NCBI GenBank assembly: GCA_947500845.1
Contig: CANMTP010000006.1
Coordinates: forward strand, 186,001 to 250,000
Length of the DNA stretch: 64,000 nucleotides
DNA from: an uncultured Aquimarina sp.
GTDB taxonomy: Bacteria; Bacteroidota; Bacteroidia; Flavobacteriales; Flavobacteriaceae
Direction of reading: 5' to 3'
This document shows, in pieces, positions 9,402 to 17,852 of this stretch (its first letter is position 1; each line of letters opens with the position of its first letter). The translations under genes and the position numbers were made by a program. Below the pieces are notes generated by a model. The model was not told the origin of the DNA, ran no database searches, and saw only the letters and a program-made list of their open reading frames with translations.

Positions 9402-10223
9402 ATGAAATATAAAAATATAATAGTATTAGTTTTTGGGATTGTATTATTCGTATCCTGTAAAACTAATCCCTTTACAGGAAAGAAAACTTTGGCATTAGTA
9501 TCTAATTCGCAGATATTACCAATGGCATTTCAGCAATATAATCAGTTTTTAAGTGAAAACAAAGTGGTCAAAGGCACCTCTGAAGCAGAGATGATTACTA
9601 GAGTAGGGCAAAAAATAGCAAAAGCCTCTGAACGTTGGCTTAATGCAAATGGTTATCAAGGGTACCTTGATGACTACAGATGGGAGTATAACTTAGTAAA
9701 AGATGAAACGGTAAACGCATGGTGTATGCCAGGAGGTAAAATAGTATTTTATACGGGCATAATGCCTATTGCCAAAAATGAGACAGGAGTAGCAGCTATT
9801 ATGGGGCATGAGGTAGCGCATGCATTGGCCAATCACGGACAACAACGAATGAGCGCTGCGCAGTTACAGCAAGTTGCGGGTGTTGCGACCTCTGTGGCTG
9901 TTCAAAATAAAAGTGAGGAAACCCAGCAAATAATTGGTACCGCATTTGGTTTAGGAAGCCAATTGGGAGTAATGTTGCCTTTTAGTAGAAGTCATGAAAC
10001 AGAAGCAGATCGCATTGGATTACAATTGATGGCCATTGCAGGATACAATCCAGACGAAGCCGCGAATCTTTGGAGACGTATGAAAGCAAATAGTGGAGGG
10101 CAAGCACCACCAGAATTTTTGAGTACACACCCATCTAGTGACACACGTATAGCCAATCTTACTGCCTGGGCTCCGGCGGCAAGGGCTGAAGCCAAAAAAT
10201 TTGGAGTTACAACTTTTAAATAA
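9402..10223 (+). CDS. M48-family metallopeptidase lipoprotein
   Basis: The 273-aa protein has a short signal peptide ending in the lipobox FVSC (Cys19), so it should be an exported lipoprotein. The zinc site is plain: HEVAH at 136-140, and a downstream glutamate in SRSHETEADRIG supplies the third ligand. Layout and length match the single-domain LoiP/YcaL-like and Oma1-like M48 peptidases that remove misfolded or misassembled outer-membrane proteins. It is monocistronic: divergent from the caspase operon and closed by a strong hairpin before the transporter gene. A housekeeping envelope role is inferred from the family. There is no sign that it belongs to the defence operon. Confidence 0.9.
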   Translation: MKYKNIIVLVFGIVLFVSCKTNPFTGKKTLALVSNSQILPMAFQQYNQFLSENKVVKGTSEAEMITRVGQKIAKASERWLNANGYQGYLDDYRWEYNLVKDETVNAWCMPGGKIVFYTGIMPIAKNETGVAAIMGHEVAHALANHGQQRMSAAQLQQVAGVATSVAVQNKSEETQQIIGTAFGLGSQLGVMLPFSRSHETEADRIGLQLMAIAGYNPDEAANLWRRMKANSGGQAPPEFLSTHPSSDTRIANLTAWAPAARAEAKKFGVTTFK

Positions 10224-10264
10224 TTGTAAAGTTTATATCCGTTAAAAAGATTATACCTATTTTA

Positions 10265-10305
10265 GAAGCTATTCTGAAAAAATCAGAACAGCTTTTTTAA
10301 TTTTT
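10265..10305 (+). terminator. Rho-independent terminator after the M48 gene
   Basis: AAGCTATTCTGA pairs with TCAGAACAGCTT (one mismatch) around an A-rich loop, and a T-rich run follows. It ends just before the start of the MFS gene at 10311. Confidence 0.8.
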
Positions 10306-10310
10306 GTTTT

Positions 10311-11636
10311 ATGAGTAAAGTATTACCCAAAGGCCATAAAAAATTGTTAAATGCCTGGGCTTTCTATGATTGGGCAAATTCGGTATATAACTTAACTATT
10401 TCTTCGGCTGTTTTTCCAATTTTTTGGGGAGCCTTGACTATTTTAAGGGATGATCAAGACAATATTATAAACGATACCGTAAGGTTTTTAGGATATGATT
10501 TCAATAACGATTCTTTAATCAGCTATGTCACTGCATTGGCATTTCTGGTAGTATCAATAATAAGTCCGTTGCTTTCTGGTATTGCCGATTATGTGGGGAA
10601 TAAGAAAAATTTCTTAAAATTCTTTTGTTATCTGGGGGCGATATCATGTATCGGTTTGTATTGGTTTTCTTTAGAATTCCTTTGGTTTGGCCTACTGTGT
10701 TATTTTTTAGCTTTAATTGGCTTCTGGGCCAGCTTAGTGTTTTACAACTCATATTTACCCGATATTGCTTTTCCCGAACAGCAAGATGCTATTAGTGCCA
10801 AAGGATTTTCTATGGGCTATATCGGGAGTGTGTTGCTTTTGATCGTAAATCTTGTCATGATCTTGAAGTTTGATTGGTTTGGTTTCGAAGATGAAGGTAC
10901 TCCTACACGGTTGTCTTTTGTAATGGTTGGTATTTGGTGGATTGGTTTTAGTCAGTATACATATTACTATTTACCCAAAGGGAACAAGAAAGATGTATTA
11001 ACCAAAGCAGTGGTTTTTAATGGTTTTAAAGAGCTTAAAATGATTTGGAAAGCACTAAAAAATAATATTAAACTGCGAAGATATCTCAGTGCTTTTTTTG
11101 TGTATAGCATGGCCGTACAGACTATAATGCTAATTGCTACGTATTTTGGTATTGAAGAATTAGATTGGGGAGAACAAAACCCTACTACAGGACTAATTAT
11201 CAGCATTCTTTTGATTCAGCTTGTGGCGGTTGCAGGAGCTATTTTAACCTCCAGAGCGTCTTCAAAATTTGGCAATATAAAAACGCTCATTGCCATTAAT
11301 GTAATATGGATCGGAATATGCATTTATGCATATACTATAACAACTCCATTTCAATTTTATATAGCAGCAGCTATTGTTGGGCTAGTCATGGGAGGGATAC
11401 AAGCACTCTCTAGATCCACATATTCAAAGTTGTTGCCAAAAGATGCAATTGATACAGCTTCTTACTTTAGTTTTTATGATGTTTCAGAAAAAATTGGAAT
11501 CGTTATTGGTATGTTTTCATATGGTATCGTTGCTCAACTGACAGGAAGTGTAAGATATTCTATATTGTTCCTTATTTTGTTCTTCATCATTGGTCTTATG
11601 TTACTTTTTAGAGTTCCAAAAAATAACAGTTTTTGA
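10311..11636 (+). CDS. MFS transporter, UMF1 family
   Basis: This 441-aa integral membrane protein has about 12 hydrophobic segments. It begins with the signature of the UMF1 (Atg22-like) branch of the major facilitator superfamily, LLNAWAFYDWANSVYNL at about residues 12-28. The loop GIADYVGNKKNFLKF near 92-106 corresponds to the conserved MFS loop 2-3 motif. Yeast Atg22 exports amino acids from the vacuole; the substrate of bacterial members is not established. The gene stands alone between a terminator and a 220-base AT-rich gap. The family call is firm and the substrate is unknown. Confidence 0.88.
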   Translation: MSKVLPKGHKKLLNAWAFYDWANSVYNLTISSAVFPIFWGALTILRDDQDNIINDTVRFLGYDFNNDSLISYVTALAFLVVSIISPLLSGIADYVGNKKNFLKFFCYLGAISCIGLYWFSLEFLWFGLLCYFLALIGFWASLVFYNSYLPDIAFPEQQDAISAKGFSMGYIGSVLLLIVNLVMILKFDWFGFEDEGTPTRLSFVMVGIWWIGFSQYTYYYLPKGNKKDVLTKAVVFNGFKELKMIWKALKNNIKLRRYLSAFFVYSMAVQTIMLIATYFGIEELDWGEQNPTTGLIISILLIQLVAVAGAILTSRASSKFGNIKTLIAINVIWIGICIYAYTITTPFQFYIAAAIVGLVMGGIQALSRSTYSKLLPKDAIDTASYFSFYDVSEKIGIVIGMFSYGIVAQLTGSVRYSILFLILFFIIGLMLLFRVPKNNSF

Positions 11637-11859
11637 TAAGAGATAAATATTATTCTGAATGAGGTAAGTAATGCTCTAACTTTTCTTTACTATTGAATCT
11701 TATTAGCACTGAAGGATTTAAATTTAGTTTAACTATAAAAAAAGCCGTTTATCTAATTCTTTATATTAATTTTCTTTTTAAGATTGAGTTCTAATAGAAA
11801 TATAATAATATTTGAAGCGTTATTAATATTAATTATTTTTACAAATAAAACCAACAACA

Positions 11860-12339
11860 ATGAAAAATCTTACGTTACTGCTGGCGGTTATTCTACTGGC
11901 ATCATGCAATACTACCCAACAAACGGTTATTGCTGCAAAAAAAACATTAAAAGGAGAGTGGTCCTTGGATAATATCACTTACGATCGTAGTGGTATATTT
12001 GATGTAAATCTATACGACGACGCTTCTGCAGAATGTTTTACAGGAAGTACTTGGAAATTTATTCCTAACAATAATACAGGAATGTATATGATCGATAGAA
12101 GCGATTGTGTTTCCACAGGAGCGCGTAATTTTAGATTTACGATTCCCAAACCAGAATCAGACGGTGAATATTACTTTTTGTTCAAGCCTATTAATGAGAA
12201 GAAAAAAAGTACAAATAACAATGCCGGTTATAGAATGGCTTTAAAACATCTGGATGACACTACAATGACTTGGGCCATGACGGTGAGTTTAGAGGGAAAA
12301 CCTTTTGTTATTACTATGAATTTCAATAAATTACAATAA
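11860..12339 (+). CDS. Lipocalin-like lipoprotein
   Basis: The 159-aa protein has a signal peptide with lipobox LLASC (Cys16), followed by a compact beta-rich domain beginning LKGEWSLDNITYDRSG. The pattern GEW...L, then GSTWKFIPNNNTG with an internal cysteine pair (AECF, SDCV), fits the small lipocalin-like lipoproteins common in Flavobacteriaceae. It sits 17 bases upstream of the OmpA-family gene on the same strand, so the two are probably co-transcribed and both reach the outer membrane. The ligand is unknown. An overlapping frame starting at 11784 has no protein-like character. Confidence 0.75.
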   Translation: MKNLTLLLAVILLASCNTTQQTVIAAKKTLKGEWSLDNITYDRSGIFDVNLYDDASAECFTGSTWKFIPNNNTGMYMIDRSDCVSTGARNFRFTIPKPESDGEYYFLFKPINEKKKSTNNNAGYRMALKHLDDTTMTWAMTVSLEGKPFVITMNFNKLQ

Positions 12340-12356
12340 ACAAAAATATATCCAAA

Positions 12357-13049
12357 ATGACACAAATTTTTAAAAATATAGGAGTGATGATTATAGCTGT
12401 GGCTATTTTATCAAGTTGTGAGGCTACAAAAAATGCCAACAACACACAAAAAGGAGCCGTAATTGGTACTGCTGGTGGTGCAATACTTGGTGGTATCATA
12501 GGAAACAATGTTGGAAAAAGAAATTCTGCACTTGGTGCCGTAATCGGTGGAGTAGTAGGAGGAGTTGCCGGAGGTGTGATCGGTAAACAAATGGATAAAC
12601 AAGCACAAAAAATTGAATCAGAAATACCTGGAGCAGAAGTAACAAGAGTAGGTGAGGGTATTGATGTTGTTTTTGATGAGAATAGTGGGGTGTATTTTGC
12701 TACAAATAAATCAGACATTAATGCAAAGTCACAGGCCAATCTTAATAAACTGGCGGGTATATTTAAAGAATATCCCGATACTAATATCATTGTAGAAGGA
12801 CATACCGATAGTACTGGTGATGATAGTTATAATATGACATTATCACAAAAAAGAGCAAATGCAGTGACTGAATATTTGGTGTCGCAGGGGATTAGCAGAA
12901 GTAGACTTACTACTTATGCTCATGGTGAAACGCTTCCAAAATATGATAATTCTACCGCAGAAGGAAGAGCTAAAAACAGAAGAGTTGAAATAGGTATCGT
13001 TGCGAACGAGAAAATGAAACGGGAGGCTCAAAATCAAGTGAAGCAATAG
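12357..13049 (+). CDS. OmpA-family lipoprotein with glycine-zipper segment
   Basis: The 230-aa protein has a lipoprotein signal (ILSSC, Cys21). A glycine-zipper membrane segment at about 31-80 (GAVIGTAGGAILGGIIG and a second GGVVGGVAGGVIG stretch) is followed by an OmpA C-terminal peptidoglycan-binding domain at about 110-220. The domain is recognised by GHTDSTGDDSYN, the SQKRANAV helix and GRAKNRRVEI. Such proteins link the outer membrane to peptidoglycan through diaminopimelate. It follows the lipocalin-like gene closely and is followed by a terminator, forming a two-gene unit. The family assignment is firm. Confidence 0.92.
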   Translation: MTQIFKNIGVMIIAVAILSSCEATKNANNTQKGAVIGTAGGAILGGIIGNNVGKRNSALGAVIGGVVGGVAGGVIGKQMDKQAQKIESEIPGAEVTRVGEGIDVVFDENSGVYFATNKSDINAKSQANLNKLAGIFKEYPDTNIIVEGHTDSTGDDSYNMTLSQKRANAVTEYLVSQGISRSRLTTYAHGETLPKYDNSTAEGRAKNRRVEIGIVANEKMKREAQNQVKQ

Positions 13050-13070
13050 TTTTATTTTAATATACATAAA

Positions 13071-13098
13071 AATCCCGAAACTAAATCGGGATTTTTTT
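13071..13098 (+). terminator. Rho-independent terminator after the OmpA-family gene
   Basis: AATCCCGA (13071-13078) and TCGGGATT (13086-13093) form a perfect stem followed by a T run. It separates the envelope genes from the polyketide cluster. Confidence 0.9.
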
Positions 13099-13123
13099 AT
13101 GCTTTAATTTTACGTATCTTCAT

Positions 13124-14257
13124 ATGATGAATTCTCATTCACACATAGTTATCATCGGCGGGGGCTTGGCTGGATTAACTTCTGCAATTCATCTTGCAAA
13201 AGCAAATATTCCTGTTACACTTATTGAAAAAGACACATATCCAAAACATAAAGTATGCGGTGAGTATATTTCTAATGAGGTGTTGCCTTATTTCAATTAT
13301 TTAGGAATTGATCTTGAAAGCTTACAACCAGTTGAAATTTCAGAATTCACGATAAGCACTCAGAACGGAAACACTATTCATAGTAAATTACCATTAGGCG
13401 GTTTTGGGATGAGTAGATATACCTTGGACTACTATCTATGGCAAAAGGCTGAAGCGATGGGGGTACACCTTATAAATGATCAAGCCCTTGATGTGCAGTT
13501 TAATGATAATCAATTTCAGATTAAAACCAACGGCAATAAATGGTTAACCAGTGAATATGTCATTGGCGCTTTTGGAAAGCGTTCTGTCCTGGATAAAGCC
13601 TTGAAGAGAGTTTTCAGTTTTAAAAAGTCACCATGGTTAGCGGTAAAAGCACACTATAAAGCGAGTTTTGAAACAAATATGGTCGCACTGCACAATTTTA
13701 AAGGTGGTTATTGCGGGCTTTCAAAAGTCGAAAATAATTTGGTGAATGTATGTTATTTGGTCAATTATGACAGCTTCAAAAAATATAGAGATATCAATAC
13801 TTTTCAGGAAAAAGTAATGTATAAGAACCCATATTTGCTTGATTTTTTTAAGGAAGCTGAATTAATTTTTGATAAACCCATTACGATAAGTCAGGTAAAT
13901 TTTGATAAGAAAAAACCAGTTGAAGATCACATATTCATGTTAGGCGATGCTGCAGGATTAATTCATCCGCTTTGCGGTAATGGTATGGCAATGGCCATAA
14001 AAAGTTCAAAAATATTATGTGAACTAATAATAGCTAATGCTAATAATAATGCAAAACTCTCTAGAAAAGAGATTGAAAATCAATATATAAAACAATGGAA
14101 CTCTTCTTTTTCCAAAAGATTATATACAGGTAGGATACTACAAAAAGTACTGTTAAACAAAAATTTGCAAAAAGCATCATACGCAATTGCTCACGCATTA
14201 CCTGCCATTATCCCTAAAATTATTAAACAAACACACGGAGAACCTATTGTATGCTAA
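13124..14257 (+). CDS. FAD-dependent oxidoreductase (geranylgeranyl-reductase-like) of the type III PKS cluster
   Basis: The 377-aa flavoprotein shows the dinucleotide-binding motif IIGGGLAGLTSAIHLAK at about 9-25, the CGEYIS motif near 45-50 seen in FixC/GGR-like oxidoreductases, and the second FAD motif LGDAAGLIHPLCGNGMA near 272-288. This fold covers aromatic hydroxylases, halogenases and polyprenyl reductases. Next to a type III polyketide synthase, hydroxylation or oxidation of the phenolic product is the likeliest role. It is the first gene of the cluster and overlaps the methyltransferase start by 7 bases. Two ATG codons stand together at the start; either may be used. The exact reaction is inferred. 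Confidence 0.82.
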   Translation: MMNSHSHIVIIGGGLAGLTSAIHLAKANIPVTLIEKDTYPKHKVCGEYISNEVLPYFNYLGIDLESLQPVEISEFTISTQNGNTIHSKLPLGGFGMSRYTLDYYLWQKAEAMGVHLINDQALDVQFNDNQFQIKTNGNKWLTSEYVIGAFGKRSVLDKALKRVFSFKKSPWLAVKAHYKASFETNMVALHNFKGGYCGLSKVENNLVNVCYLVNYDSFKKYRDINTFQEKVMYKNPYLLDFFKEAELIFDKPITISQVNFDKKKPVEDHIFMLGDAAGLIHPLCGNGMAMAIKSSKILCELIIANANNNAKLSRKEIENQYIKQWNSSFSKRLYTGRILQKVLLNKNLQKASYAIAHALPAIIPKIIKQTHGEPIVC

Positions 14258-14970
14258 TCAACTTAGAACATAGAAGCAATGAACCAGAACTTATGGATGA
14301 CCCAAAGATAGCAGATGCTTCTTTAAAAATTGCCTTGTCTGATCTCTCCAGGGTAAATCGAATGCTGGGAGGAAATAGTATTACTATAAACGCAGTTCAT
14401 AAGCTGATAGAAGGGCAACATCAAAAAGTAGAATTCACCATACTTGATTTGGGGTGTGGTGATGGAGAAATGTTAAGAGCACTTGCAAAATCGTTTAGAA
14501 GAAAAAAAATAAAAGTAAAACTTATAGGTGTTGATTTGAATGAGAAAAGCTTATCTTATGCAAAAAAATTAAGTAAATCATATCCAGAAATTACATATTC
14601 TAAATTGAACCTTTTAGACATTGAAACCTCAGAGTTTTTTTGTGATGTGATCATCTGTACATTGACCTTACATCACCTTACTTGTCAGGAAATTAAAAGC
14701 GTTATGCAAAAGTCTGTAGAGCTGGCAAAAATAGGGGTCGTAATCAACGATCTTCATAGAAGCCAGTTAGCCTACTATCTTTTTAAAATATTCAGTTTCT
14801 TTTTTATTAAAGGAAAGGTTGCAAAAAATGATGGTTTAATCTCTATCAAGAGAGGGTTCAAAAAAAAAGAGTTAATAGACTATACCGAAGCACTCGGTTT
14901 AAAAAAATATCGAATCGACTGGAAATGGGCTTTCCGATATCGATGGATTGTCGAAACCAGTCATTTTTAA
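14251..14970 (+). CDS. Class I SAM-dependent methyltransferase of the type III PKS cluster
   Basis: The 239-aa protein carries SAM motif I, TILDLGCGDGEMLRAL, at about 63-78, an acidic residue at the end of the next strand (LIGVDLNEKS), and the CTLTLHHL motif IV region near 136-143. A hydrophobic stretch near 175-188 may form the acceptor pocket. It overlaps the FAD oxidoreductase and precedes the polyketide synthase by 18 bases, so the three are very probably translated from one message. O- or C-methylation of the polyketide product is the natural guess; the class of fold is clear, the substrate is not. Confidence 0.82.
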   Translation: MLINLEHRSNEPELMDDPKIADASLKIALSDLSRVNRMLGGNSITINAVHKLIEGQHQKVEFTILDLGCGDGEMLRALAKSFRRKKIKVKLIGVDLNEKSLSYAKKLSKSYPEITYSKLNLLDIETSEFFCDVIICTLTLHHLTCQEIKSVMQKSVELAKIGVVINDLHRSQLAYYLFKIFSFFFIKGKVAKNDGLISIKRGFKKKELIDYTEALGLKKYRIDWKWAFRYRWIVETSHF

Positions 14971-14988
14971 ATAAAAAAGTAGAAAAAT

Positions 14989-16041
14989 TTGGAGGTAAAA
15001 ATTACCACGGTGGCCAAGGAACTGCCACAATATGTACGGGAGACTAAAGAAATATTACCCTTCGTTTCTCAATGGTTATCAGGTCAGGAAGATCGTTTTA
15101 GACGTAAAGTCCTTAAAATATTTGAAAATGCTGCCGTAGATAAACGCTACGGGATTATGAGTATAGAGGAAGTGTTTACAGCAACCTCTTTCGAAGAAAA
15201 AAATGACATTTATATACGAGAGGTCAAGAAATTAGGTACTGCTGTTTTAAAAAAGGCATTGCACCAATCGGAATGGGATGCAAAATCCTTAGATTATATC
15301 ATTACAGTAAGTTGTACAGGTATTATGATACCCTCTCTGGATGCTTATTTAATCAATGATCTTAATCTAAGACAGGATATCATAAGACTTCCTGTTACAG
15401 AAATGGGTTGCGCAGCTGGAGTTTCCGGAATTATTTATGCAAGAAATTTTCTGCAATCAAATCCCGGCAAGAGAGCTGCTGTTATTGCTATCGAATCACC
15501 AACCGCTACGTTTCAATTAGATGATTACAGCATGACCAATATGGTGAGTGCAGCTATTTTTGGGGATGGAGCCGCTTGCACACTTCTGTCTTCTGAAGAA
15601 GATGCCGTAGGACCAAGAATTATAGGAGATGAAATGTATCATTTCTATGATGCAACTACGATGATGGGCTTCAACCTAACAAATGGAGGGCTGCAAATGG
15701 TACTGGATCAAGAAGTTCCCGCAAAAATAGCAGCGCATTTTCCAAAAGTGATCCATCCATTTTTAAAAAAATATGATAAAACAATTGAAGACGTAGACCA
15801 TCTTATTTTTCATCCTGGAGGAAAAAAAATCGTGCAAACTGTTGAAGAGCTTTTTACTCATTTGGGTAAAAATATTGAGGATACCAAGGCCGTTTTGTTA
15901 GAGTATGGAAATATGAGCAGCGCTACTGTATTATACGTTCTAGAACGTTTTATGAATAGAAATCCGGCACCGGGAGAAACCGGATTGATGCTTAGTTTTG
16001 GACCCGGATTCTCTGCACAGCGAATATTGCTGGAGTGGTAA
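14989..16041 (+). CDS. Type III polyketide synthase
   Basis: The 350-aa protein is a chalcone-synthase-fold enzyme with the complete triad: Cys141 in TEMGCAAG, His275 in LIFHPGGKK and Asn308 in YGNMSSATV, plus the C-terminal GFGPG-like loop SFGPGFS. These enzymes extend an acyl starter with malonyl-CoA and cyclise it to pyrones, resorcinols or resorcylic acids. The start is a TTG at 14989, since no ATG occurs until residue 57, well inside the fold. It lies between the methyltransferase and the enoyl reductase. Clustering with an ACP, ketosynthase and dehydratase suggests a starter delivered from a dedicated type II fatty-acid-like line rather than a free CoA ester; that link is inference. Confidence 0.93.
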   Translation: MEVKITTVAKELPQYVRETKEILPFVSQWLSGQEDRFRRKVLKIFENAAVDKRYGIMSIEEVFTATSFEEKNDIYIREVKKLGTAVLKKALHQSEWDAKSLDYIITVSCTGIMIPSLDAYLINDLNLRQDIIRLPVTEMGCAAGVSGIIYARNFLQSNPGKRAAVIAIESPTATFQLDDYSMTNMVSAAIFGDGAACTLLSSEEDAVGPRIIGDEMYHFYDATTMMGFNLTNGGLQMVLDQEVPAKIAAHFPKVIHPFLKKYDKTIEDVDHLIFHPGGKKIVQTVEELFTHLGKNIEDTKAVLLEYGNMSSATVLYVLERFMNRNPAPGETGLMLSFGPGFSAQRILLEW

Positions 16042-16072
16042 AATCAAATAAAAGAAACTACTTAATGAGTTT

Positions 16073-16864
16073 ATGAGTAAAGATTTTGATAATAAAAATG
16101 AGTGGGTGCTTGTACTCGGGGGGAGCACCGGTTTGGGATTAGCTTCTGTAAAAAAATTAGCAGAACACGGTATGAACATCATAGTAATCCATCGGGATCG
16201 CAAAAGTGATTTACATCAAATCGAGAAGGATTTTCTTGAAATTAAAAATATGGGGGTCAAATTTCTATCGTATAACACTGATTTGCTGAAATCAGAAAAA
16301 CGAGAAGAGATTGTATCACATATTGATCAAGGTATTGAGAAAGGAAAAATTAAGGCTCTAATCCATAGTGTAGCCAAAGGTAATTTGAAACCCATGACTG
16401 GTGCAGAGCAAGTGTTAAGAAATGATGATTTTCATTTAACTATAGATGCTATGGCTATTAGCCTTTATGATTGGGTGAAATCTGTTTTTGAAGCTAATTT
16501 GTTTGCTGAAGATGCCAGAGTGATTTCCTTTACCAGTGAGGGTAATACCAAAGCCTGGAAAAATTATGCGGCAGTATCGGCTGCCAAAGTGGCTCTGGAA
16601 GCCATAACAAGAAGTATCGCTTTAGAATTTGCTCCTTACGGAATCAAAGCCAATTGCTTACAACCGGGGGCGGTAGATACAAAATCCTTACGAATGATAC
16701 CCGGACATGAAAAAATTATTGCACATAGCGTAGAACGTAACCCTTTTAATCGTATTACAACCCCAAAAGATGTAGCGAATGTAGTATATTTATTATGTAA
16801 AGATGAAGCATCCTGGATTAATGGCTGTATACTACCTGTAAATGGAGGTGAACATTTAAATTAG
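16073..16864 (+). CDS. SDR-family enoyl-reductase-like protein (FabL type)
   Basis: The 263-aa protein has a Rossmann start LVLGGSTGLGLASVKKL (about 13-29) and a catalytic tyrosine and lysine spaced Y-X6-K (NYAAVSAAK). That spacing marks enoyl-ACP reductases FabI/FabL; ketoreductases have Y-X3-K. The following ALEAITRSIALEFAPYGIK, QPGAVDT and the final ILPVNGG also match FabL. It would reduce trans-2-enoyl-ACP to acyl-ACP with NAD(P)H. Its place between the type III PKS and the FabZ-like dehydratase supports a dedicated chain-building set. A ketoreductase is not otherwise present in the cluster, so either the housekeeping FabG serves or this enzyme has another role. Confidence 0.8.
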   Translation: MSKDFDNKNEWVLVLGGSTGLGLASVKKLAEHGMNIIVIHRDRKSDLHQIEKDFLEIKNMGVKFLSYNTDLLKSEKREEIVSHIDQGIEKGKIKALIHSVAKGNLKPMTGAEQVLRNDDFHLTIDAMAISLYDWVKSVFEANLFAEDARVISFTSEGNTKAWKNYAAVSAAKVALEAITRSIALEFAPYGIKANCLQPGAVDTKSLRMIPGHEKIIAHSVERNPFNRITTPKDVANVVYLLCKDEASWINGCILPVNGGEHLN

Positions 16865-16904
16865 AAAGTGTACAGTAATAGTAATGACATGATAAAATAA
16901 AAAT

Positions 16905-17390
16905 ATGAAAACGATACTCATTTTTTATCTACCTGTTATACTGAATGTAATATCTTGTAAAGAAGATAATAATAGTGCCGAAATCACCCCTTCTGTTATA
17001 AATACAAATGCTACTGCAGAAATTGTAAGTGTATCGGTTACAGGAGAGGAGAATAGGTATTCTTTTAGTGTAGGTATCAAAAGTCCGGATACAGGTTGTG
17101 ATCAGTATGCCAATTGGTGGGAAGTAATTTCTGAAGATGGAAATCTTATTTACAGAAGGATTTTAGCACACAGTCATGTTAGCGAACAACCTTTTGTGAG
17201 ATCTGGAGGTCCGGTTGCCATAAAAAAAGATCGAATAGTCTATGTTCGGGCTCATATGAACACAAGTGGTTATGGAGAAAAAGTCTTTAAAGGTAATGTA
17301 GCCGAAGGTTTTAAAGAAAGCACCTTGGATAAGACTTTTGCTATGCAATTAGAGACAACACCTCCTTTACCAAGTGGATGTGCATTTTAA
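16905..17390 (+). CDS. Lipoprotein of unknown function within the polyketide cluster
   Basis: The 161-aa protein has a signal peptide ending at the lipobox NVISC (Cys18), then an acidic, Thr/Asn-rich linker and one compact beta-rich domain of about 110 residues. The domain has two cysteines (DTGCDQYANWWEV and PSGCAF at the C-terminus) that could pair across its ends. I do not recognise the family. It lies 40 bases after the enoyl reductase and 12 bases before the dehydratase, on the same strand, so it is likely co-transcribed. It could help place a lipid product at the envelope, but its location is the only hint. Confidence 0.65.
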   Translation: MKTILIFYLPVILNVISCKEDNNSAEITPSVINTNATAEIVSVSVTGEENRYSFSVGIKSPDTGCDQYANWWEVISEDGNLIYRRILAHSHVSEQPFVRSGGPVAIKKDRIVYVRAHMNTSGYGEKVFKGNVAEGFKESTLDKTFAMQLETTPPLPSGCAF

Positions 17391-17402
17391 ATTATAAGTA
17401 CA

Positions 17403-17852
17403 TTGATTAGAAAAGATATCATAGAAAAGTTACCGTATGCAAAACCTTTTTTGTTTGTCGATGAGATTTTAGAACTTAATGACAATCATATCGTTGGAAG
17501 TTATACTTTTTTAAAAGATGAATATTTCTATGAAGGACACTTTAAGGATAATCCTATCACTCCCGGGGTAATCCTAACAGAATGTATGGCGCAAATCGGA
17601 ATGGCTTGTTTTGGGATACACCTTCTTAGAGATGCCTGGGATCAGGAACAATGGAGCGTAGCTATGACCAGTAGCGAAGTAAATTTTTACAAACCCGTTT
17701 TTCCTGGTGAAAAAGTTATTGTGAAAGCAGAAAAGGTTTATTTTAGATTTAATAAACTCAAATGCAATGTAGTGATGTATAATACTAAAGAGATCATCGT
17801 GGCAAAAGGGGTGGTTGCCGGAATTGCATTTCAAAACAAAAACGAATCATGA
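17403..17852 (+). CDS. FabZ-like 3-hydroxyacyl-ACP dehydratase
   Basis: The 149-aa hotdog-fold protein shows the FabZ signatures PFLFVDEI (15-22) and GHFKDNPITPGVILTE (45-60), with the catalytic pair His46 and Glu60. The length matches FabZ. The start is a TTG at 17403; no ATG precedes the conserved core. The stop overlaps the next gene by 4 bases, indicating coupled translation. It should dehydrate 3-hydroxyacyl chains on the cluster's own ACP, upstream of the FabL-like reductase. The housekeeping FabZ is normally placed with lpx genes in this phylum, so this copy is most likely pathway-specific. Confidence 0.88.
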   Translation: MIRKDIIEKLPYAKPFLFVDEILELNDNHIVGSYTFLKDEYFYEGHFKDNPITPGVILTECMAQIGMACFGIHLLRDAWDQEQWSVAMTSSEVNFYKPVFPGEKVIVKAEKVYFRFNKLKCNVVMYNTKEIIVAKGVVAGIAFQNKNES

